DNA of 6,505 bases from JBBDWJ01 sp040902925 (GTDB taxonomy: Bacteria; Acidobacteriota; Terriglobia; Bryobacterales; UBA6623), in NCBI GenBank assembly GCA_040902925.1, contig JBBDWJ010000103.1:1-6505 (forward strand), written 5' to 3'. A model generated the notes under the pieces. It saw only the letters and a program-made list of their open reading frames with translations, searched no databases and had not been told where the DNA came from. Shown piece after piece: positions 1-4,699 of this stretch (position 1 is its first letter; the number at the start of each line of letters is the position of its first letter). A program made the position numbers and the translations under genes.

Positions 1-3
1 AGC

Positions 4-45
4 CGACTTTCAGTCGAAATCAAACCTACCGGCTTTAGCCGGTAG
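4..45. repeat. Two adjacent small hairpins, REP-like or end of a mobile element
   Basis: Two perfect stem-loops lie side by side. CGACT-TTC-AGTCG (4-16) has a 5-bp stem, and CTACCGGC-TTTA-GCCGGTAG (26-45) has an 8-bp stem with a 4-nt loop. Both have a CTTT-type turn. The second ends in GTAG and is followed by a T-rich tail (TTGTTCAGTTT). A GTAG next to a hairpin is typical of REP elements mobilised by Y1 (RAYT/IS200-like) transposases. A strong hairpin plus a T-rich tail could equally be a terminator for a plus-strand gene left of the window. The sequence shows the structure; either role is inference. Confidence 0.5.
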
Positions 46-132
46 TTGTTCAGTTTGCGGCGGGCAGGGCGTGCGGCGGCGGAGAGCGGAGGCGGGTGTT
101 GGAGGGGCGGGGGATCACGGAAGGATGGAGAT

Positions 133-172
133 AAGGCAAGGCAAAAGGCAAAGTGCAAAAGGCAAAAGGCAA
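133..172. repeat. Heptamer tandem repeat (AAGGCAA)n
   Basis: AAGGCAA units occur at 138-144, 145-151, 159-165 and 166-172. A variant unit AGTGCAA sits at 152-158 and a partial unit at 133-137. The array directly follows a strongly G-rich, non-coding stretch (about 59-120). It lies in the spacer downstream of the first PIN toxin and has no coding potential. It is best read as a slippage-prone heptamer microsatellite, and no function is evident. Confidence 0.75.
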
Positions 173-195
173 AGGTTGCCCGGCTGCGGCACATT

Positions 196-227
196 CCTTA
201 GATAACTAAGGCCTTAGATAACCAAGG
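196..227. repeat. Tandem 16-bp palindromic duplication over the vapC1 stop
   Basis: CCTTAGATAACTAAGG (196-211) is a perfect 6-bp stem with an ATAA loop. It is followed immediately by CCTTAGATAACCAAGG (212-227), identical at 15 of 16 positions. The second copy contains the last three codons and the TAA stop of the minus-strand PIN toxin, so the first copy looks like a tandem duplication of the gene's end. On the minus strand it forms a small hairpin after the stop but has no T-tract, so it is a poor intrinsic terminator. Confidence 0.7.
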
Positions 228-618
228 GGACGCCTTGCAGCCCGAGATGGCGGTCGGTCGACCAACAACAGCCGATTCGCCCCTCGCTCATAATCGCCAG
301 CCCATGAGCGTCAGCCAACGTGAGTTTCTGATCGGCAAACTTCTTCACGATGCGGCTTGTTTTCTCCAGTTCGGAACGGTCGAAGCCACGGATGCTCAGG
401 TCCGGCAGTGCATCCACGAATGCCAGGAATTGAACGGCCCGGCGCTGGTCGTAGCGGCGCAGAAACCATCCATGGCCTTCGGCGAGGACCAACGAGGATG
501 TGATCAGCGGAGGCGGCTCGGAAAACAGGACGCGGAATAGAGCGTGGTAGCTGTCCGATCGATCGAGGAAGGCGATCAAGGCGGAGGTATCGACGTAGCA
601 GTCAGTCTTTTTGGCCAT
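214..618 (-). CDS. vapC: PIN-domain ribonuclease toxin, VapC family (module 1)
   Basis: A 134-aa single PIN domain, the usual VapC length. VapC toxins are Mg2+-dependent endoribonucleases that cut tRNA or rRNA and are blocked by the VapB antitoxin. The four expected acidic residues are visible: D10 in YVDTSAL, E47 in LVLAEGH, D103 in LTLADAH and D122 in STDRHL. The ATG at 618 lies 17 nt inside the end of the antitoxin gene, in another frame. There is no good Shine-Dalgarno sequence ahead of it, so translation is probably coupled to the antitoxin. The stop is embedded in a duplicated 16-bp palindrome. The protein is intact with all catalytic positions, so probably active. The RNA target cannot be read from sequence, and vapC is used here in the family sense. 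Confidence 0.9.
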   Translation of the reverse strand: MAKKTDCYVDTSALIAFLDRSDSYHALFRVLFSEPPPLITSSLVLAEGHGWFLRRYDQRRAVQFLAFVDALPDLSIRGFDRSELEKTSRIVKKFADQKLTLADAHGLAIMSEGRIGCCWSTDRHLGLQGVPLVI

Positions 619-826
619 AGACGACTTCGTCGATGGACCGGCTGGAACGTGCGTCGCCGGTTTCTATGGTTCCGGCGAATCTCATCCAAGGCCCCTCGCC
701 CCGGGGCGGCAGCGACTCCCGCACGGCGCGGCGTACAAACTCGGCGACGGAGATACCCAAGGCCTTGGCCTCCTTTTTCGCCATGGAATAGTCGTGCTCT
801 TCCAGGCTGATTTGCGTTCGAATCAT
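602..826 (-). CDS. vapB: Ribbon-helix-helix antitoxin, VapB/CopG-like (module 1)
   Basis: A 74-aa protein starting MIRTQISLEE. The alternating N-terminal strand (residues 1-8) and two helices around 10-22 and 26-40 (GISVAEFVRRAVRE) fit the ribbon-helix-helix DNA-binding fold. The tail (about 45-74) would wrap the PIN toxin and inhibit it. The frame is open 19 codons further upstream, but I choose the ATG at 826. It matches the MIRTQI start of the second antitoxin in this window, and the upstream extension would run through the operator palindrome. No Shine-Dalgarno sequence precedes this ATG, so the mRNA may be leaderless or nearly so. The gene overlaps the toxin by 17 nt. Family membership (CopG/RHH type) is inferred from pattern. 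Confidence 0.85.
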   Translation of the reverse strand: MIRTQISLEEHDYSMAKKEAKALGISVAEFVRRAVRESLPPRGEGPWMRFAGTIETGDARSSRSIDEVVYGQKD

Positions 827-857
827 GTTATCACTACGCAGGTTACATGATAACATG
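824..857. promoter_or_regulatory. Operator of module 1: perfect 10-bp inverted repeat over the antitoxin start
   Basis: CATGTTATCA (824-833) and TGATAACATG (848-857) are perfect reverse complements separated by 14 bp. The first arm includes the antitoxin start codon (824-826). RHH antitoxins bind such repeats as paired dimers to repress their own operon, so this is a strong operator candidate. Its position over the start also implies that the transcript begins very close to the ATG. No confident -35/-10 pair could be assigned. Confidence 0.7.
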
Positions 858-926
858 CGCAGCCGGAATGCCGAAAACACCATCGCCTCCGTCAGGTGAA
901 GCCCAGGGCTGAGCGGCTGTCGGAGA

Positions 927-3119
927 TCAGTTCTGCGGCGAGAGCGTCACTTCCAGGTTTTGCGGCGTTCCGGCGGTGAGCTCGATTTCTTGAATGACCG
1001 GGCGGTAGCCGCTCCGCGAGACGGCGACGCGGTAGCGGCCTGGCGCTAAATCCACGTCGGCGGGGGTTGTTCCGATGCGCTTGTTGTCGTTGACCACGAT
1101 CTCGGCGCCGGCGGGATCGCTGCGCACCGACAGGCGGCTGCGCGCCACGCCCGCATCGTTCAGCACGAAATGAACCGGGTGCAGACCGCCCTCTTGCACG
1201 CGGATGCTGCGCTCGGCCGTGCCGGCGCCTTGCTTGCGCACCGAAACGACGTGATAGCCGGGTCCGGCGTCGTATTGCAGGTTCGTCGCGCCGTCGACTT
1301 TGCTTCCATCGACGAAAACGTCCGCGCCGGTGGGCTCGCTGCTAATGAGCAGCGTGCCGGTGATGGCGCGCATCTGGATGTCGACCTCGGAGTCGCCGGA
1401 ATCCGCTTCGAAGATCTTGGGATAGCTGCGATAGCCTGCCAGCGACGCGACCGCGACGTGCCTGCCGCGGGGAACTTCGATCGAGCATGGCGCAACGCAG
1501 GACCAGCGCGGGTTGCGATCGACGACAACTTGGGCTCCGGGCGCGCTGGTTGTCACGCTGACGGCAACGAGGCGCGCCGCCGGTGGTGACCGTGGGGTCT
1601 GCGGAGCCGGGGCTTGTTCCTTGGCGGTGGCGACCTCGGGTTGCCCGGCCGCGGGCGTTTCCGGTTCGCCGGGGGCCGCTGCTTCCGCCGCGGTCTGCGC
1701 GCCTTCTGTTGAGGCGCTTTCAGGCTCGGCGCTTTCCGGCTGGCCGTCTTCCGCCTCCGTTGCATTGGGAGGCTGCGCTGCAGCCTGAGCCAGCGCTGCC
1801 CCGCGCTGCTGCACTGCCGCTTCGAGCGGTTCGGTCAATTCAGCCGGCGGCAGAGGCTGGCTGATTTTCTCCAGCAGCAAGTTGACCGACGAGCTCATTC
1901 GTTCGTGCGCTTGTTCGGGGTTCGCCAGCAAACGCACCAGGCCGACCGGGTCGTTGAGCAGCCAGGGGTTGAGAGCCAGCGTCGCGGCGGCGGCGACCAG
2001 CAGCGTAACCACGGCGGCAAGCGGCCACAGCCGGCCCACGCTGTGGTGCTCACGCGGGCGGACCGCGGGGCGCACCGGCTTGGGCAGTTTCGAACCAACG
2101 CCGGCCGCTTGTTTCGGCTGGCCGGGCCGCGACGATAACGGCTTTAGAGAGGGAGGCGCGCCGGTGGGCCGCGTTTTCTCCGTTGCCGGCACTTCCTCGA
2201 TTTGCAGCGCCTCCAGCGAGGCGGCGGTCGCGCTGAGCTCGAGCGTATCTTGGGAGCTGCCGGCGTTCGGGGCTCCGCGCAATCCGACGCGGATCTGCCC
2301 GCTGGCTTCGATCTGCGTGATCAAAGCGGCGGCGAACGCGGCGCAGGCCGGGTAGCGGTCCGCCGGATTCTTGGATAGCGCCCGCAGCAGGGAGTCTTGC
2401 ACCGGCGACGGAATTTTCGGGTTCAGCTCCTTGGGCTCAATGGGGGACTCGGAGACGATCTTGAACATCACCGAAGTGAGGTTTTCTCCGGCGAACGGCT
2501 TCTGGCCGGTGAGCATTTCGTAAGCGATCACGGCCAGTGAAAACTGATCGGAGCGGCCGTCGAGCGGATCGCCTTTGACCTGCTCGGGCGACATATAGCT
2601 GGGCGTGCCCATGACCGTGCCGGTCTGCGTGAGTTGCGAGGAGCTGATGCGGGCGATGCCGAAATCGGTGATTTTGACGCGTCCGTCGCGGGTGATCATC
2701 AGGTTGGCCGGCTTGACGTCGCGATGGATGATGTCGCGGCTATGGGCGTAGTCGAGCGCTGCGGCCGACAGCCGCATCACCTGCCCGACGAACGGCAGGT
2801 CATCGCTTTCGCCGCCGTCGATCATGCTCTCGAGCGTGCGGCCGTCGACCAGCTCCATCGAAATGTAAGCCAGGTCGTCTTCTTCCTCGATGTCGTAAAT
2901 GGTGACGATGCCGGGGTGCGAAAGCCGGCCGGCGGATTGGGCCTCGCGAAAGAGGCGCTCGCGCAGAGCGGTGACTTCGGATGGGTCGACTTTGTCGGTG
3001 AGCCGGATGGTCTTGATGGCGACTTCGCGCCCGATCTTGGTGTCGCGGGCCCTATAGACCACGCCCATTGCGCCGCGGCCTAGCTCATCGAGGATCTCGT
3101 AACGGCCGATTCGATCCAT
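927..3119 (-). CDS. Transmembrane eukaryotic-type Ser/Thr protein kinase with three PEGA domains
   Basis: A 730-aa PknB-type kinase, apparently complete and active. The catalytic domain spans residues 1-275. It shows the glycine loop GRGAMG (14-19), ATP-binding K36 in VAIK, helix-C E59, HRDVKPAN (132-139, catalytic D134), DFG (152-154) and an activation loop with T165 and T168 ending in SPE (177-179). A basic, Pro-rich juxtamembrane stretch (about 315-360) precedes one membrane segment (about 364-383). An Ala/Pro/Glu-rich linker (about 440-512) follows. Three PEGA-type repeats (about 515-584, 587-654, 661-727) share a pattern of S-x-P-x-G-A, V-x-V-D/N and G-x-Y/H-x-V. The kinase should face the cytoplasm and the PEGA repeats the periplasm, perhaps contacting the cell wall or surface polymers. 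The start at 3119 begins the canonical RYEIL kinase opening and has a GGGAGAG Shine-Dalgarno-like site upstream. No cognate phosphatase or FHA protein is in view, and the substrate is unknown. Confidence 0.95.
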   Translation of the reverse strand: MDRIGRYEILDELGRGAMGVVYRARDTKIGREVAIKTIRLTDKVDPSEVTALRERLFREAQSAGRLSHPGIVTIYDIEEEDDLAYISMELVDGRTLESMIDGGESDDLPFVGQVMRLSAAALDYAHSRDIIHRDVKPANLMITRDGRVKITDFGIARISSSQLTQTGTVMGTPSYMSPEQVKGDPLDGRSDQFSLAVIAYEMLTGQKPFAGENLTSVMFKIVSESPIEPKELNPKIPSPVQDSLLRALSKNPADRYPACAAFAAALITQIEASGQIRVGLRGAPNAGSSQDTLELSATAASLEALQIEEVPATEKTRPTGAPPSLKPLSSRPGQPKQAAGVGSKLPKPVRPAVRPREHHSVGRLWPLAAVVTLLVAAAATLALNPWLLNDPVGLVRLLANPEQAHERMSSSVNLLLEKISQPLPPAELTEPLEAAVQQRGAALAQAAAQPPNATEAEDGQPESAEPESASTEGAQTAAEAAAPGEPETPAAGQPEVATAKEQAPAPQTPRSPPAARLVAVSVTTSAPGAQVVVDRNPRWSCVAPCSIEVPRGRHVAVASLAGYRSYPKIFEADSGDSEVDIQMRAITGTLLISSEPTGADVFVDGSKVDGATNLQYDAGPGYHVVSVRKQGAGTAERSIRVQEGGLHPVHFVLNDAGVARSRLSVRSDPAGAEIVVNDNKRIGTTPADVDLAPGRYRVAVSRSGYRPVIQEIELTAGTPQNLEVTLSPQN

Positions 3120-3447
3120 CCGTTTGCTAACTCTCCCAGTTTCCCTAATTTACCACGTTGCGGCGGCGTTCCCGGCGGGAGGAGTGTCCTGATCGTGCGT
3201 TGGTTTCGGTTGAGGCGTGGCGCTGGGGTTAATCCCATCGTTGCTGGCGATCGGAACCCCATCGGCAAGCGGGGCAACATTCTCAGAGGGATCGCGGGGT
3301 ACATCCAAGCGATTCCGCGGTTGGGGCAGGGAAGCTGGTGACCCCATCCTCGCGGATGGGGCTCGGATCGCCTGCGGCGCTTTCGGAATCGGCCGGCGCC
3401 GACAACGAGGCTGGCTGTTTGCCGGATAGGGGCTGCCCGTTTGCCTG
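3120..3447. other. Spacer between the kinase and the second toxin gene
   Basis: About 330 bp without a convincing gene. It must contain the kinase promoter unless the kinase is read through from the toxin operon upstream, but I can assign no promoter with confidence. A perfect hairpin, CCCCATCC-TCGC-GGATGGGG (3342-3361), has an 8-bp stem. It has no T-tract on either side, so it is not a typical terminator. A minus-strand reading frame (3150-3491) crosses the spacer and stops 30 nt before the kinase ATG. It is Pro-rich, overlaps the toxin end and resembles no family I know. I leave it uncalled. Confidence 0.6.
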
Positions 3448-3454
3448 TTAGGGG
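3417..3454. repeat. 16-bp direct repeat over the vapC2 stop
   Basis: GTTTGCCGGATAGGGG (3417-3432) and GTTTGCCTGTTAGGGG (3439-3454) agree at 14 of 16 positions, with a period of 22 bp. The second copy contains the minus-strand toxin's TAA stop (3448-3450) and its last codon. The first lies just downstream of the gene in transcription order. The arrangement parallels the duplication at the end of the first toxin gene, although the sequences are unrelated. Confidence 0.6.
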
Positions 3455-3861
3455 ATCGTCTGGAAGCCGAACTCTCGAAAATGGCGGTCAAAGCAGAAGA
3501 TCTGGTCGGCTCTGGTCTCCCCTGCCAGCACGAAGCTCGCGCAATCGACCAGACTCAGTTTTTTGCGCGCCGCTGCCAACACCATGTCGACGGCGCGGCG
3601 ATGACGCGATTCGTCGATCCACTCGACGCTAAAAATCGGCTGGATATCCTCGAAAAGAGCCCGGAGCGCAGCGGGCCCGAGCAAGCGCTGGACCAGCGCG
3701 CCGGTCTCCACAAGGACGTAGTTGTGCGTTACAAGCCTGGGCCGCTCGCTGAGAAGGCGTTTCCACACTGCCAGCGCCGCGGCGTGGTTTTCATCGTCCG
3801 CGTCGAGCACGGCGAACAAAGCGGAGGTGTCCACGAACACGGTCGCTCGGAGCACGGTCAC
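3448..3861 (-). CDS. vapC: PIN-domain ribonuclease toxin, VapC family (module 2)
   Basis: A 137-aa PIN-domain protein. The acidic active-site set is complete: D11 in VFVDTSAL, E52 in VLVETGAL, D106 in LSLVDCAS and D125 in CFDRHF. It should be an Mg2+-dependent endoribonuclease neutralised by the adjacent antitoxin. I choose the GTG at 3861. It overlaps the antitoxin's TGA in a GTGA arrangement, typical of translational coupling, and a strong GGAGGAGG lies 10 nt upstream inside the antitoxin gene. A GTG two codons further in is a possible alternative. Outside the PIN core it differs clearly from the toxin at 214-618, so this is a divergent second module rather than a recent copy. The RNA target is unknown. 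Confidence 0.9.
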   Translation of the reverse strand: MTVLRATVFVDTSALFAVLDADDENHAAALAVWKRLLSERPRLVTHNYVLVETGALVQRLLGPAALRALFEDIQPIFSVEWIDESRHRRAVDMVLAAARKKLSLVDCASFVLAGETRADQIFCFDRHFREFGFQTIP

Positions 3862-4106
3862 TCGCGGTACGCCTCCTCCAGATAGCGGTCATGGCGCGAG
3901 CTGATGTCACGGCTTCCGGAACGGAAACGCCCGGCGGCGTTGAGCGCGCGGCGGAACTGGTCTTCTTCGCTTCGCGGGCCGGCATTGTCCAGCAGCCGGT
4001 CGACGGCTTCGCGTATTAGATCCGCCATCGAACGCCTGGATTGCGCGGCTATCTTTTTCAGCCCCGCGATCTGCTCGGGAGTGAGCTGGATTTGCGTTCG
4101 GATCAT
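3858..4106 (-). CDS. vapB: Ribbon-helix-helix antitoxin, VapB/CopG-like (module 2)
   Basis: An 82-aa protein starting MIRTQIQLTPEQ. It fits a ribbon-helix-helix DNA-binding domain in residues 1-42: a strand (1-8), then helices EQIAGLKKIAAQ and SMADLIREAVDRLL. A charged C-terminal tail of about 40 residues (EEDQFRRALNAAGRF and onward) probably binds and blocks the PIN toxin. It overlaps the toxin by 4 nt. The start codon and first codons are almost identical at DNA level to those of the first antitoxin, whereas the remainder has diverged. No Shine-Dalgarno sequence precedes the ATG. A TATGAT hexamer on the minus strand (4118-4123) ends 11 nt before it, which would suit a very short leader or leaderless mRNA. 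Confidence 0.85.
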   Translation of the reverse strand: MIRTQIQLTPEQIAGLKKIAAQSRRSMADLIREAVDRLLDNAGPRSEEDQFRRALNAAGRFRSGSRDISSRHDRYLEEAYRE

Positions 4107-4136
4107 GTCATCATGATATCATATTACGACATCATG
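4104..4136. promoter_or_regulatory. Operator/promoter of module 2 with nested palindromes
   Basis: The arm CATGTCATCA (4104-4113) corresponds to the operator arm of module 1. A degenerate second arm, CGACATCATG (4127-4136), matches the other arm of module 1 at 7 of 10 positions, with 13 instead of 14 bp between arms. Between them lies a perfect 10-bp palindrome, ATGATATCAT (4113-4122). The site covers the antitoxin start codon and a possible minus-strand -10 box. It is the likely autoregulatory site for the module 2 antitoxin; binding is inferred. Confidence 0.6.
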
Positions 4137-4183
4137 CTATCACTAGGCATTGATATAACCGTGATGGGGAACCAGGCAACTGG

Positions 4184-4429
4184 CTAGACGCCCGATCTCG
4201 TTTGTAGGTATTCATACATTTCCGCAGCGATAGCGACCCCGCCGGCCACGATAAGTAACCACTTAGTTAGAAAAACAACTGACCGCGTCTTGCCGCGGTA
4301 GTAGATTTGTAATAGAGGTTGTCTCGATCCTAAAAGGATCCTTTTTGTAGAGAATTCCAAACTCTGGGGCTCAGGACCACGGAGCTTTTGGTTTGCCGGC
4401 GGCATGCTCAGGAACTGCAGACGCCGCAT
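4184..4429 (-). CDS. Possible small single-pass membrane protein, unknown function
   Basis: An 81-aa reading frame whose product I do not recognise. The N-terminal half is polar and basic. A hydrophobic segment near residues 51-70 (FLTKWLLIVAGGVAIAAEMY) could be one membrane span, followed by a short polar tail (EYLQTRSGV). The codons are unlike those of the neighbours: TTA, CTA and AGA appear and the stretch is visibly less GC-rich, suggesting acquired DNA or non-coding sequence. There is no good ribosome binding site before the ATG at 4429. A second in-frame ATG eight codons in is no better. It would be transcribed toward the second toxin-antitoxin operon. It may be a small gene, a fragment or chance. 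Confidence 0.3.
   Translation of the reverse strand: MRRLQFLSMPPANQKLRGPEPQSLEFSTKRILLGSRQPLLQIYYRGKTRSVVFLTKWLLIVAGGVAIAAEMYEYLQTRSGV
4332..4345. repeat. Perfect 14-bp palindrome AAAAGGATCCTTTT
   Basis: AAAAGGATCCTTTT is self-complementary. It overlaps a second inverted repeat, GATCC-TAAAA-GGATC (4326-4340), which is followed by CTTTTT. The second arrangement resembles a weak plus-strand intrinsic terminator with only a 5-bp stem. The palindrome could also be a protein-binding site. It lies inside the doubtful small ORF. Confidence 0.4.
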
Positions 4430-4510
4430 CGAGCATCTGTATCTTCCAACAGCAATAGCAGCCGGCAGCGGCGAATCCGTTAGATGACGCCAGGTTCGTC
4501 CTGGGATTTC

Positions 4511-4558
4511 GCCGCAAAAGCCGCGTCACTTTCTCAGGCACTCCTGCGGTTTTGCCGC
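4511..4558 (+). other. Extended stem-loop in the receptor leader
   Basis: The left arm GCAAAAGCCGC (4514-4524) pairs with the right arm GCGGTTTTGC (4546-4555) through 10 bp with one bulged G. Two further pairs (4511-4512 with 4557-4558) extend it past a C-C mismatch. The 21-nt loop contains CTCAGGCA, which echoes part of the glycine-riboswitch consensus, but the other conserved aptamer segments are not visible. It is followed by ATTCTCATC rather than a T-tract. It could be a regulatory leader structure or a protein-binding site. No RNA family is assigned. Confidence 0.4.
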
Positions 4559-4688
4559 ATTCTCATCGACGGCGAAGCTGGTTCGCTGCGCTGCAATTCG
4601 ATAAAAAGCGCATTGCAAGCAGCCGATAAGCAGGAGGCAGAAACTTCAACTCGGGCCGTGTTGAGGCGGTCTATTCCCGTTGCAAGTT

Positions 4689-4693
4689 AGGAG
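4689..4693 (+). promoter_or_regulatory. Ribosome binding site of the TonB-dependent receptor gene
   Basis: AGGAG lies 6 nt before the ATG at 4700 and 9 nt before a second ATG at 4703, so it fixes the start to within one codon. Confidence 0.75.
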
Positions 4694-4699
4694 CTAACG

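Larger units (their letters stand above)
4430..4699 (+). promoter_or_regulatory. Upstream region and probable leader of the TonB-dependent receptor gene
   Basis: About 270 bp between the doubtful minus-strand ORF and the receptor start. It should hold the receptor promoter, but I see no convincing -35/-10 pair. The notable content is an extended stem-loop at 4511-4558, listed separately. A plus-strand reading frame (4484-4690) ends in the receptor's ribosome binding site. It looks like chance rather than a leader peptide. TTGCAAG occurs twice (about 4613 and 4680) without a clear role. Confidence 0.4.

Noticed and set aside
826..883. Upstream extension of the first antitoxin to an ATG at 883
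   Set aside because: The extra 19 codons would run through the operator palindrome, and the second antitoxin starts at the equivalent MIRTQI position.
1170..2355. Several plus-strand and minus-strand frames of 60-160 aa inside the kinase gene
   Set aside because: They are shadows of the kinase coding sequence, rich in Arg, Ala, Pro and Gly, with no domains or ribosome binding sites.
3342..3361. 8-bp hairpin as an intrinsic terminator for the second toxin operon
   Set aside because: The stem is perfect but no T-tract follows on either strand, so there is no support for intrinsic termination.
4525..4558. Glycine riboswitch before the receptor gene
   Set aside because: Only CTCAGGCA resembles the consensus. 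The other conserved aptamer segments and a tandem aptamer are not seen, and a TonB receptor is not a usual target.
4484..4690. 68-aa plus-strand frame in the receptor leader
   Set aside because: No ribosome binding site, no recognisable motif, and it spans the stem-loop. The stop overlapping the receptor's Shine-Dalgarno site is probably chance.
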